Assembly (NCBI GenBank): GCA_963848375.1
Contig: CAWKDK010000023.1
Coordinates: 62,001 to 126,000, forward strand
Source of the DNA: JAJPJE01 sp963848375
GTDB lineage: Bacteria > Acidobacteriota > Terriglobia > Terriglobales > Acidobacteriaceae
Direction: 5' to 3'
Length of the DNA: 64,000 bases
The notes under the pieces are model-generated. The model made no database searches and was not told the origin of the DNA. It saw only the letters and a program-made list of their open reading frames with translations. The translations under genes were made by a program, and so were the position numbers. How positions within the stretch are numbered: the first letter of the stretch is position 1; each line of letters begins with the position of its first letter. Shown here one piece after another: positions 56,015 through 63,506 of this stretch.

Positions 56015-56476
56015 ATGAACGCACCTGTTATCGGATTCCCATTTGATGTCCCGACGTGGGGGGAGCACCTAAACGCGAAAGATCCCTTAGCCCTCGTCAT
56101 CCGGGGACACTTGTACGTAGAGGCCGCATTAGTTCGGCTCATTGAATCCGCGATTGTTGACAAGAAGGCCCTTGACGTTGCGAGACTCCCTTTTAGGGCC
56201 AAAGTGAAATTTGCTAAAGCATTGGGAAAGCTGGACTCCGCTGATGCTCGCGTAGTTGACGTATTGGGGCGTCTGCGGGATAAGTTCGCTCACGATTTAA
56301 ATACTCAGTTGAGCGCGCAAGACGAATTGGACGTCCACAACGCCATGTCGCCCCGGCAACGGAAGATTGCGGACGCGCTGCGAAACCAAACGACGGACTT
56401 TCTTTCGAGACTGCGATGCGACCTGATAGCGATCATTGTGACGCTTCACGGAGTCCTCCCTATCGTGACGCCGTAA
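56015..56476 (+). CDS. HEPN/MltR-like helical protein
   Basis: A 153-residue all-helical protein 65 bases after the integrase. LALVIRGHLYVEAALVRLIE and LPFRAKVKFAKALGKLDSAD resemble the MltR-type HEPN pattern, and VVDVLGRLRDKFAHDLNTQL contains R-x4-H (RDKFAH), the motif of HEPN ribonucleases and their inactive relatives. HEPN proteins are common in defence and toxin-antitoxin systems, but no partner antitoxin (MNT or similar) is seen beside it. The start ATG 56015 begins the folded part; an upstream extension belongs to the integrase region. Confidence 0.6.
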   Translation: MNAPVIGFPFDVPTWGEHLNAKDPLALVIRGHLYVEAALVRLIESAIVDKKALDVARLPFRAKVKFAKALGKLDSADARVVDVLGRLRDKFAHDLNTQLSAQDELDVHNAMSPRQRKIADALRNQTTDFLSRLRCDLIAIIVTLHGVLPIVTP

Positions 56477-56770
56477 CACTGAGGCAATTACCCCCACCCT
56501 ACCCCCAGCATCGTTTTTTGCCGACGCGTCTGCGGGCATTTAAACGCGATTGCGGGGCATCGTAGATGACAAAATTCTCTGATGCCGCGTTTCTTATTGC
56601 CTCGGCACTACTGCAGCGGGGATAATGTCAGAAGGTTAGGCCGTAGCGCTCCTTGACGCATTCAGGGGATGAGATTCATGGGTAGGGGTCTGACCGCCCG
56701 CAGCATCGCACAGGAATGAGCGGTGCCCGTTTCCACCAAGAACATTTCTGCCTTCACCTAAACAAAACTG

Positions 56771-56881
56771 ATGGACCACTTCCTCACGGAAGCGTTCAAG
56801 GCTGTTGTTGAGTACATCGTCGCGCCGGTTGTCCTGATTTGGTTCAGAGACCGCAGACGCAAGCGTACTCGCAAGCACTAA
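56771..56881 (+). CDS. possible 36-residue basic membrane peptide
   Basis: MDHFLTEAFKAVVEYIVAPV is followed by VLIWFRDRRRKRTRKH. One amphipathic or membrane helix with a strongly basic end resembles small toxins and phage peptides. No clear ribosome-binding site precedes it, so it is only a possibility. Confidence 0.25.
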   Translation: MDHFLTEAFKAVVEYIVAPVVLIWFRDRRRKRTRKH

Positions 56882-57520
56882 CGCTCTTTCACATTTGGCG
56901 AAATTTTCGAGCGCGTTTGCGTTGTTCCAAGGGGTGCGTCTTCCTCTGCTCGCTAATGAATTCCGCGAACGTCATCCGTGGCTCATCCCTCAACGCTACG
57001 GGGGTAATGTAATAAAATGAAATTACCCACGTTGGTGAGTGGGAACGACCGTCGTCGTGTAGATCTCTAGGCGCGACGGTCACTCATCGGCTTTACCCGC
57101 AGCCTTAACGCCAACCAATTCGTCTAAGTTCATAGTCAACCTACCTATTTACTCGTTTGCTAACACGGAATGGGCATTTCATTCCGGCGATACACCCAAG
57201 CATCCCTACCGTAGTGAAACGTAGGGAGGGTATGTATTCTTATTCCTTGTCTAAGGGGAATGGCTTTTGGGAATGGGTCATATTTGAGTTAAAGTGACAG
57301 CCGCACCCCGCAATCTGCACCGCGCCTTAGTTACCCATTTGACACCCTTTTTGTGTCCTCGTTCGCGCACACACCACCACACATCATTTCCCTATACGTG
57401 GTGGGAGGTTGTGTCCGTTTGCCAAATACCAGACGAGAGACAGAACGAACTTTAGTGAGTTCTTCTCTCTGTATGGGTGTCCGCTCTTTTTTTATTTCTT
57501 ATAGGCGCGGACGGACAGTC

Positions 57521-57536
57521 TTGACATATAGGTCAA
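57521..57536. promoter_or_regulatory. TTGACATATAGGTCAA palindrome, possible operator/-35
   Basis: TTGAC and GTCAA flank six bases, and TTGACA would also serve as a -35 box on the plus strand. The nearest downstream frame is at 57681. No -10 box at the right distance is obvious. Confidence 0.3.
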
Positions 57537-57680
57537 CAATGTTGCCCGGCCAAGACACAGACGAGAGGAAAACTCAGTGGACATCGGCTGAGAATGATAG
57601 CTCTATCACTCTCAAGGCGTGTCCAACTTTTGCGCCGCTAAGTCGTTGAAAACAGGTCACGATACTAAGACCCTACGATT

Positions 57681-57827
57681 ATGTTTCTTGATGATGATAG
57701 AGCAATCCTCATCAACACATACACAGCCCGGAAGAACGAGATTCCGCGCTATCGGGACTCTCTTGTGGCGACACCTGCACCCGGGGCGGGGTCAAATGTT
57801 GGGGAGGTCTCCACGTTAGCCCACTAG
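57681..57827 (+). CDS. possible 48-residue protein
   Basis: MFLDDDRAILINTYTARKNE continues to IPRYRDSLVATPAPGAGSNV. The opening is protein-like and helical, but no ribosome site precedes the ATG. I do not recognise it. Confidence 0.3.
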   Translation: MFLDDDRAILINTYTARKNEIPRYRDSLVATPAPGAGSNVGEVSTLAH

Positions 57828-57937
57828 GGCTCTCAAATCTGCATGAACGCCTAATTATGAAAAATCATAGAAATATTGGGAATAATAGACTTAGTATGTA
57901 ATATTTACACTATCGTTGAAATTAAAGGACTTCAGTG

Positions 57938-58143
57938 GGTGTAGGAGGGGTGTAGGAAGGTGTAGGAAGGTGTTACCTACACCATTAAGTTTAACGGAAT
58001 CAATAAGTTAAGTGTTGGAAAGGGAGGGGTGTAGGTGAATTTTCTCTCTAGAGAGTGGGAAGAGAGTCCTTAAGTAGTTGATAGTAGTAGTAGTTATAGA
58101 TTTATTTTTGTCCGGTACGTTAGGGGGCTTTTTTACCTACACC
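57938..58143. repeat. iteron-like GGTGTAGG repeats beside an AT-rich stretch
   Basis: GGTGTAGG occurs at 57938, 57949, 57959 and 58028, and its complement CCTACACC at 57976 and 58136. The first three are 10-11 bases apart, one helical turn. An AT-rich stretch (57841-57930) lies on the left. This is the layout of a plasmid or phage replication origin with initiator-binding iterons, or of a multi-site operator. No replication initiator gene is recognisable nearby. Confidence 0.6.
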
Positions 58144-58211
58144 CCCCGAAGGGTTTTGCGCCCCGGAAACCTGGGGAAGGCCGCCCGGCAACGCGGCCCA
58201 TTCCAGATTAG

Positions 58212-58649
58212 TTATGCTGCTCGCTTAACCCGGTCACGGCGTCCCACAGGCTTAGGCTCATGTGGTGTTGTGGGCCGCCATCCGGCTTCAATCGGTTTGC
58301 CGTCCGCCCACAGCAAGCGGCGGAGGTACCCGCGCTTTTTATCCTTCCGGGCAGGCTCAAGCACGGTGCCCAAGTCTGCATCCGCTTTGCTCTTCGCCAT
58401 CTCAAAAAAGCCGTTCAGATCCGGGTGCAAAATTGCGATGATACGCTCGTAGTGCGGGAAGTAATTGTTGCTCATCACGAAGCTTTCGCCGGGGACCCGT
58501 TGCTTTCGAGTGAGGACCCATCGGGCATAGTGCCAAAGACTTCCGAGTGACGTGCGTGTCCATCCGTTCTCTCGGTCAACGCGCATCCCTGAAACTAGGA
58601 AGTCGAGCACTTCGGGATTCGCTTTGTGGAATCGGTAAACACGCCGCAT
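58212..58649 (-). CDS. phage-type conserved hypothetical protein
   Basis: A 145-residue basic protein. RRVYRFHKANPEVLDFLVSG, GWTRTSLGSLWHYARWVLTR and FVMSNNYFPHYERIIAILHP match a pattern I recall in many phage and island proteins: an F..anp.v...f start, a W..lRW segment and an NN.y..yyaR..m segment. Their function is unknown. The C-terminal 50 residues are Lys/Arg/Pro-rich. It reads towards the GGTGTAGG repeats, which begin about 70 bases beyond its stop. Confidence 0.6.
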   Translation of the reverse strand: MRRVYRFHKANPEVLDFLVSGMRVDRENGWTRTSLGSLWHYARWVLTRKQRVPGESFVMSNNYFPHYERIIAILHPDLNGFFEMAKSKADADLGTVLEPARKDKKRGYLRRLLWADGKPIEAGWRPTTPHEPKPVGRRDRVKRAA

Positions 58650-58651
58650 TC

Positions 58652-58804
58652 AAACCGGACGAGTCGATTGTTTACCGGCTCTCATTTGGACCGGAGCGGA
58701 ATTTCTATCGCTGTAAGAAGTGGGCGATTGAACGCAAGCTGCTTGTGGAGGCGAACGGCAAAACCTATCTTCCTGCAACGGGCGTCAAGGTGGTGATTAA
58801 TTGA
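58652..58804 (+). pseudogene. possible gene fragment (winged-helix-like tail)
   Basis: The plus frame reads SIVYRLSFGPERNFYRCKKW and AIERKLLVEANGKTYLPATG before stopping at 58804. It looks like the end of a winged-helix protein, with an R..KW...r.lv.e..gk.Yl pattern, but no suitable start exists downstream of the divergent gene at 58649, so it may be a remnant. Confidence 0.3.
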
Positions 58805-58809
58805 GGGCG

Positions 58810-59175
58810 CTAGGCAGATTTGACGGACGCTGATGGGCCAAATATTTGGCGGACGAGGGCGAGCACGTCTTCCGGCTTTGGCTCGATGTAATAATCCGCG
58901 CCCGAAACGTCCATCTCTGTTTGCCGCTGCAAAGACACTATCGGTGCCGAGCACGATGCGCGGAATTCTTTAATCAATGCTTCCTTGTCGGAGTTTGGTA
59001 TCGAATGCCCAAGGATGAACAGATCAAATCCGCCGAGTTTGCAATGATACAGGCTCTCTTTGAAGCCAAATGCCGAGACGACGCTATAACCTGCCGCTTC
59101 TAGTATTAAGCGGCGCGTGTGGAGAAGTGCTTGGTCGTAGGAGATAGAAAGGATGCGGGCCGTTTGACTTGGCAT
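58810..59175 (-). CDS. receiver-like (REC) protein without phosphoacceptor
   Basis: A 121-residue single-domain protein with the CheY-like order of strands and helices: RILSISYDQALLHTRRLILE, AAGYSVVSAFGFKESLYHCK, GGFDLFILGHSIPNSDKEAL, APIVSLQRQTEMDVSGADYY, IEPKPEDVLALVRQIFGP. In a working receiver the third strand ends with Asp (LLDxxxP); here it reads ILGHSIP. The acidic pair after strand one is reduced to SYD, and the conserved Lys before Pro is Glu. It cannot be phosphorylated in the normal way. I recall several acidobacterial proteins of this sort with ILGHSIP. No output domain is attached. Confidence 0.75.
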   Translation of the reverse strand: MPSQTARILSISYDQALLHTRRLILEAAGYSVVSAFGFKESLYHCKLGGFDLFILGHSIPNSDKEALIKEFRASCSAPIVSLQRQTEMDVSGADYYIEPKPEDVLALVRQIFGPSASVKSA

Positions 59176-59396
59176 AGGTTTCAGAAACCCAGCTACTTTG
59201 GATGCGATTTTATCGCAGTTCTACACTGGGAGAGCTGGACTTTTCTGGCATTGGCAGGAGCTGCCACTGCCAAGCCGTGTCCAGTTATCACGCTCACAAT
59301 TGATTGATTCATGTGGAGACTGTGAGAACCCCTAGATTATTTGTATTCACAGTGGCAGTCACTGCCGCTGCCACGCGCACAGGCAGATTGCCGCTC

Positions 59397-59426
59397 AGAA
59401 AACAGCCCCGCCACGTGGGACGGGGC
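59397..59426 (-). terminator. intrinsic terminator, copy 1
   Basis: On the minus strand GCCCCG, a ten-base middle, CGGGGC and then TGTTTTCT. Confidence 0.6.
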
Positions 59427-59551
59427 CCTGCCACATCGGCGAGACGTTCAGAATACCCCGAGAGAGGAGGATTAACCCGACTCGCTTCTGCAAATCGTAG
59501 GACTCTGGGGAGAGTACGCTAGGTTGTCTGGCCGAGGTGTCTGGAAACGCT

Positions 59552-59582
59552 CAAAGAAAAGCCCCGCCAGTGGTGACGGGGC
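59552..59582 (-). terminator. intrinsic terminator, copy 2
   Basis: On the minus strand GCCCCGTCA, CCAC, TGGCGGGGC and then TTTTCTTT, a textbook stem plus T-run. It closely resembles copy 1, 155 bases away. Confidence 0.75.
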
Positions 59583-60038
59583 GTTCCCGCGATGCGTGCG
59601 GGGAGGCTCGAACGCGCGTCACAGGATCGAAGCGACGCTCACCAGCTAGCCGTGCCTTGGAATCGGGGCCGAAGGTGCGTGAACTAGCTAGCTGAGCTTT
59701 CGGATTGAAGAAGGGAAGGGTGGGTTGCCAGTGCAGGTGAACCAAAAGAAGAGGATAGGGCGGGGTGAGACAGGCCCGGCCCCTCGTGGCGTCGGGGCTT
59801 GCCTGCGCTGGTACTACCTTAAAACAGGATTGTACCTTTGAGTCGAGCGACTGAGCTGCGGGTTGCTTGTCGAAGACATACCCGGGGCGGGCCAAAATGT
59901 CTAAGGCCGATTCAGAATAGCCCAGCAGGGAAATTTTATATCCATAGGCAACAAATTTAAGAAAAAGGTGATTTTTATTAAAGAATAAGCTACTTATCTG
60001 AGTTTGTTTTCGTTTTATATTCGCCTAGTATTTCTGTC

Positions 60039-60260
60039 GTGGACACGCCTCGCAGACCGCTTCAAAGTGTCGGCTTTCAGGAATCCGCGCCAGATCCAGC
60101 TCCAGATAAATTGAAAGGTGCGTTGTTGGTCGCCGCCTCGATAATCGCGGCTATCAGGCTCCGGGGAGAACCCATCAAGCCCTCGCCCAAGCTGACCGCC
60201 ACGGTTTACGACTCCGTCCTGCTAGCCCGGCAAGTTCTGGCGGAAATTCAGAGAAGATAA
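60039..60260 (+). CDS. small hypothetical protein
   Basis: 73 residues from a GTG. The core KLKGALLVAASIIAAIRLRG and KPSPKLTATVYDSVLLARQV looks like two helices with a short link and resembles small acidobacterial proteins I recall (IIAAIRL.GE.I..SPK...a..dsv.lA). It may be a soluble helical hairpin. Function unknown. Confidence 0.5.
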   Translation: MDTPRRPLQSVGFQESAPDPAPDKLKGALLVAASIIAAIRLRGEPIKPSPKLTATVYDSVLLARQVLAEIQRR

Positions 60261-60507
60261 CGCAGCATTGACAGCTTTTCCGGGTTCCGGTGCATACCGG
60301 AATCATGAGTGAATTAATTGTCACAGCAGCTATCGGCTGCTCAGTATCTTCTGGCCCGATATTCGGGCGTGGTGGACAAAACGCCACGCCAAAAAGGTCG
60401 TAAGGTTCAGTCTTTTGCGGCCACAACAACAACCGACGACAGGGCGAAGTATTTTGCCTCCGCGCTTTCGGGGGTGATCGTCGCTGTTTGGGGGCCGTGA
60501 CGCGGGT

Positions 60508-60696
60508 TCAGCCAAGTTGGCGAACGAGCTCCACGGCCCGATTCGCGAGTTGTTCAATTTCGTGGAGGTCAGCAGCCAGCTCTCTGTCTGCGTTGCGTGC
60601 TTTCAGCAAGTCGCATTTGAGCGCAATCGCAGTCAGAACGTTGTTGAGTTCATTCTTGGCGATCTGCACGGGAGTGTTTAGTTCTAGGTCACCCAC
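60508..60696 (-). CDS. stand-alone histidine-kinase dimerisation-like helices without the histidine
   Basis: About 62 residues from a GTG at 60696 (a longer frame reaches 60735). VQIAKNELNNVLTAIALKCD, LLKARNADRELAADLHEIEQ and LANRAVELVRQLG form the two long helices of a HisKA/DHp domain. In working kinases the first helix carries H-D/E-L-N-N-L-L-T; here it reads NELNNVLT, so the phosphorylated His is Asn. No ATPase domain follows. It could bind a receiver or kinase without transferring phosphate. Confidence 0.55.
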   Translation of the reverse strand: MGDLELNTPVQIAKNELNNVLTAIALKCDLLKARNADRELAADLHEIEQLANRAVELVRQLG

Positions 60697-60844
60697 GGCG
60701 GAAGTGTAGCAAAGCCGCGCGCTCTTAGCCCCCAAGTCATCTTATGGACAACCCTTTCGTGAGCGGTGCAATCGCATCACCAATTAACAACAACAGATAG
60801 ACTTCTCTGAGCGGCTGCCACTTCTATTCTGAAGGTGGAACATT

Positions 60845-61051
60845 ATGCCCGCCGAAGTTACTTGCTTGGGCTACATCTGCCCACAATGCGGAGAGCGTGT
60901 ACTGGTGCTGTGTTCATCCCGGCATCCTCCCGTTGAGTTTGTGACGAGAGGCCGAATAGAGTCCAGATGCAAATGCGGCTTAGAACGCACAATTCCGCTA
61001 TCCGACGTTCAGTCACTTGATGTCTGGATGGAATCCCCGGCAGCTGCCTAG
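60845..61051 (+). CDS. small zinc-ribbon protein
   Basis: 68 residues with CPQCGERVLVLCSS near the start and ESRCKCGLERTIPLS near residue 45, giving C-x2-C and C-x-C pairs that can hold one zinc. Relatives may bind nucleic acid or a protein partner; nothing more can be said. The ATG follows AAGGTGGAAC, a fair ribosome-binding site. Confidence 0.55.
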   Translation: MPAEVTCLGYICPQCGERVLVLCSSRHPPVEFVTRGRIESRCKCGLERTIPLSDVQSLDVWMESPAAA

Positions 61052-61150
61052 CTGCAAACACTTCAACGAATCGCTTGGACAGAGGTTACCGTCGGACAGC
61101 ATCTCAGGTAAGCTTTCGCAACAGTCGTCGGTCTGCAATTCTTCGCAGCC

Positions 61151-61504
61151 ATGGCTCACTTTCCCCAACCGCACGCTAGCCTGCGGGCTCCCCGGGTGCG
61201 AGTCCCGAACAGCGAGTCGGTGAATTTCTCACTGGACGGCAAACGCGTTCCGGCGGTCCTGCACGAAATCTCAATCACCGGCGGACTAGCCCAATTCAGC
61301 GGCGCAGTTCGCGAAGGCTCCCTTGCAGAGCTGCAGATGCAATCTAAAGCTGGCCCAATCACCGGGCTCGTGGAACTGCTGCGCCCTCGGAAGGGTTCAG
61401 CTGCCAAGGTGCAGGCCTTCCGCTTTGTTGCCCTAGACGAGAAAGACCACGAACGCCTTGCCTCCGTACTACGGCAGATGATCGCTCAGGGTCATGGTGT
61501 TTAG
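61151..61504 (+). CDS. PilZ-like domain protein
   Basis: 117 residues. RAPRVRVPNSESVNFSLDGK, VPAVLHEISITGGLAQFSGA, GSLAELQMQSKAGPITGLVE and QAFRFVALDEKDHERLASVL follow the beta-barrel plan of PilZ domains (D/N-x-S-x-x-G reads EISITGG). The RxxxR part of the c-di-GMP motif may be RAPRVR. If intact it would bind cyclic di-GMP; the unusual S-I-T-G-G loop makes this uncertain. Confidence 0.6.
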   Translation: MAHFPQPHASLRAPRVRVPNSESVNFSLDGKRVPAVLHEISITGGLAQFSGAVREGSLAELQMQSKAGPITGLVELLRPRKGSAAKVQAFRFVALDEKDHERLASVLRQMIAQGHGV

Positions 61505-61540
61505 CACAACACTTCGCATTAGTTTGCGGCACGGCTTCGG

Positions 61541-61716
61541 TTAGGCAGCTTTGCGCGTGGATAGAAGAACCAGTTCATCCTCGACTGCCGAGAGCTGCGT
61601 TTGGAGTTGTAACGTGCCGCATCCGGGAGTTCCTGGTGGAGTAACGCATAGAGAATGTTGTCCCGCTTTTCTTGCAGCCTGAGCACTTTCTGTGGCAGTT
61701 CCTGTACGTGGGACAT
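61541..61716 (-). CDS. small coiled-coil protein, probably frameshifted
   Basis: MSHVQELPQKVLRLQEKRDN and ILYALLHQELPDAA read in one frame; with one missing base near 61612 the next frame continues LQLQTQLSAVEDELVLLSTR and stops at 61541. The joined 58 residues have a regular leucine spacing typical of a coiled coil. Without the shift the tail becomes basic and disordered. Function unknown. Confidence 0.45.
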
Positions 61717-61878
61717 GGGGCCCTCTGGAAAGAAAGATCGAATGTAACTCTGCTCGGTTGTACAAAGAAACAGCTCCTACGCTGGAAAACGGGGATGAAT
61801 TTATTGAGACTTGTGCTGCTGCCGGAATCGAGAGCTGCGCAGGCAACCCCGTGATCTAGAAGACGAACTCACGAGTTG

Positions 61879-62049
61879 CTACGCAGCAAGCCTGTTCTCC
61901 TGATCTTCCTTCAAGACGATAACCTCTGCCAACAATTCATCGTAGAGTCGCTCAAGATGCATTCTTGTCGCTTGACAAATATTTCTGCTCTCTAGCAGGG
62001 CGGTTACCGCCAGCAGCGTCCGAGCTAGATCGTCAATCCTGCTGCTCAC
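61879..62049 (-). CDS. 56-residue helical protein
   Basis: GTG start at 62049. VSSRIDDLARTLLAVTALLE, SRNICQATRMHLERLYDELL and AEVIVLKEDQENRLAA give two amphipathic helices. It follows the next small gene by 17 bases and belongs to a minus-strand run of small genes. No family is known to me. Confidence 0.5.
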   Translation of the reverse strand: MSSRIDDLARTLLAVTALLESRNICQATRMHLERLYDELLAEVIVLKEDQENRLAA

Positions 62050-62066
62050 CTTTCACCCCCGAGAGG

Positions 62067-62171
62067 TTAGTGCGATGCTATTTCGGTGGCCGATGTTGTT
62101 GGACAAAGCCTTGTTACCAATTCGGCGATCTTCTCTGCCAGCTCGATGAATTGCTGTCGAATTGACCCCAC
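62067..62171 (-). CDS. possible 34-residue helical peptide
   Basis: GTG at 62171, product VGSIRQQFIELAEKIAELVT followed by RLCPTTSATEIASH. The amphipathic helix is regular; the true start may lie further upstream across a frameshift (ETAATVPTSEWG reads in another frame). Confidence 0.3.
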   Translation of the reverse strand: MGSIRQQFIELAEKIAELVTRLCPTTSATEIASH

Positions 62172-62240
62172 TCGGAAGTCGGAACCGTAGCAGCCGTCTC
62201 CACAATAGCGGGGTGAAGCAGTACCGCCTCTGGATCTTCC

Positions 62241-62675
62241 TCACAGGGCTTCTGCCACTTCTTCATTCCACCGGGTCCGATCTCGTTCATCAGAAAGTAA
62301 AAAATTGATTCGTGAAGCGATTGCGTCCTTCTGAGGATGGTCCTTGTAGTGTTCCATGACGCCGAAGATACCCCGATGCAACGGAGTGTCCTTTGGAGCC
62401 ACGCGGTTGTCGCGAATTACAAACTGTTCACGAATCACCTTGGGTAAGGATTCCAGCATCGCCTGTGCCATCGCAGCGTCTCCGAACTCGATTCCCTTCT
62501 TCTCTGGGCTTTGCATCGGCATCCGCAGTCTGAGGCCAGCTTGGAAGACCTGCAGGGCGAAGCTCATTTCCTCCGGATCGGCGGGCTGTACAGGACCAGG
62601 CGCAGAAGGCTTCTTGAAGTGGGGTTTTCTCTTTCGCATGATGCCCATCGTAGGCCGAGGAGAGTCTCTCGTCAT
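62241..62675 (-). CDS. hypothetical protein of the small-gene run
   Basis: 144 residues from the ATG at 62675 (other ATGs at 62648 and 62639; the frame is open to 62714). After a Lys/Arg/Pro head (MRKRKPHFKKPSAPGPVQPA) come helices: EEMSFALQVFQAGLRLRMPM, FGDAAMAQAMLESLPKVIRE and DAIASRINFLLSDERDRTRW. I do not recognise it. It starts the minus-strand run that continues to 61541. Confidence 0.5.
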   Translation of the reverse strand: MTRDSPRPTMGIMRKRKPHFKKPSAPGPVQPADPEEMSFALQVFQAGLRLRMPMQSPEKKGIEFGDAAMAQAMLESLPKVIREQFVIRDNRVAPKDTPLHRGIFGVMEHYKDHPQKDAIASRINFLLSDERDRTRWNEEVAEAL

Positions 62676-62763
62676 CCGTATTTCTGTTCTCGTCTGTCCG
62701 AAACCTGTGGACAAGTTGAGGAGACGCGATTAATCGTGCAGATCCGATACATCCCACATATTT

Positions 62764-63007
62764 CATTCCCACGAGGGAACGAAGGGAAGAAGAAGAACCG
62801 AAGAACCTCCCCGCACTACTGGTTTCATTCCCACGAATTCTTCGGGCTGACATTCGCCGAACTGAGCGCAACCTGATGACACCTGAAGTGCGTTCCCCTC
62901 GCACGAGGGAAAAGAATGGCGTCATCTCAGACCTTCAAGCCACAGGTCCCATTCCTACGAGAATTTCGGGGGCTTTCCGTTCCGCATCACTGTTTCCATT
63001 CCCACGA
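62764..63007. repeat. imperfect CATTCCCACGA hairpin repeats
   Basis: CATTCCCACGA occurs at 62764, 62826 and 62997, CATTCCTACGA at 62950 and a weaker form ending CGCACGA at 62906. Several are followed by a complementary strand (CCCACGAATTCTTCGGG; CCTACGAGAATTTCGGGG), so small hairpins can form. The spacing (62, 70, 54, 47 bases) is irregular and the spacers differ. Confidence 0.5.
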
Positions 63008-63065
63008 ACGGGGCGCGGCCCAGGGGCAAGGACGCGCTCCGTGTATCGCGATGAGGGATCAGCGT

Positions 63066-63506
63066 CTAATTTGAGCAGCTGCTGCTGACCATGCTCAGGT
63101 TCGTCACGGTAAGGTGGCCGTGTTCGGTGGCTGATTTGTCCATGCCATGCTCCTGCGCTTCGCCCTTGGCATCTTCTTTCATGCCGTGCATCGTCGCGTG
63201 CGGGACAGCACCGGTGATTGTCACAGTATGGCCGACGTGGGAAGCGAGATCGGTACTGTCGCTCTTCAACTCCCAGGTGCTGCCATTCTGACCCACTAGG
63301 CTGTATTCGTTGGCACTGTCGCCCTTTTGAAGGCAACCGGTGAGCGTGCGGACGTTCGAATGAGTATCAGCCGCTGCAGTATCCGCATCTTTGTCAGTCG
63401 TGGTCGTCGTAGTCGTTGTCTGCTGGGTAGTCGTCTGCTGTGCCTCTACGATCCCAATAGAGCTTAAAAGCAGCACGGCTGCCAACAACGCAAATATTGT
63501 TTTCAT
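63066..63506 (-). CDS. secreted small protein (DUF5818-like)
   Basis: 146 residues with signal peptide MKTIFALLAAVLLLSSIGIV and a Thr-rich linker. The folded part reads VRTLTGCLQKGDSANEYSLV, GQNGSTWELKSDSTDLASHV and GHTVTITGAVPHATMHG, the L-x-G-C-L...Y.L....G..w.l......l..hvGh.V.vtG pattern I recall from acidobacterial exported proteins. It should be an OB-like beta barrel. Role unknown. Confidence 0.65.
   Translation of the reverse strand: MKTIFALLAAVLLLSSIGIVEAQQTTTQQTTTTTTTTDKDADTAAADTHSNVRTLTGCLQKGDSANEYSLVGQNGSTWELKSDSTDLASHVGHTVTITGAVPHATMHGMKEDAKGEAQEHGMDKSATEHGHLTVTNLSMVSSSCSN

Larger units (their letters stand above)
56477..57937. other. gene-poor stretch of the island
   Basis: No convincing gene over 60 codons. 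It holds two tiny reading frames (56771-56881, 57681-57827), a minus-strand 28-codon frame at 56889-56975 (MTFAEFISEQRKTHPLEQRK), a 17-codon frame at 57080-57133 behind AGGTAGG, a hairpin CCCTAC/GTAGGG near 57203-57229 and a TTGAC palindrome at 57521. The last 90 bases are very AT-rich and lead into the GGTGTAGG repeats. Confidence 0.5.
59176..60038. other. stretch with two minus-strand terminators but no certain gene
   Basis: Two near-identical minus-strand hairpin terminators (59397-59426, 59552-59582) suggest transcripts that end here. A minus-strand open frame of 114 codons (59551-59895) runs into the second terminator, but its composition is not protein-like. A small RNA is possible. Bases 59930-60030 are AT-rich and could hold promoters for either side. 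Confidence 0.4.

Noticed and set aside
57353..57649. 98-codon plus-strand protein
   Set aside because: Mixed composition with no domain; lies in an AT-rich, gene-poor stretch.
59551..59895. 114-codon minus-strand protein
   Set aside because: Low-complexity composition, no ribosome-binding site, and it runs through a terminator hairpin.
59590..59930. tmRNA or 6S RNA gene
   Set aside because: A GTTCGAGCC T-loop-like piece is present, but neither the tRNA-like acceptor end with CCA nor a tag frame can be found.
62764..63007. CRISPR array
   Set aside because: Repeats are only 11 bases, vary in sequence and spacing, and no cas gene is present.
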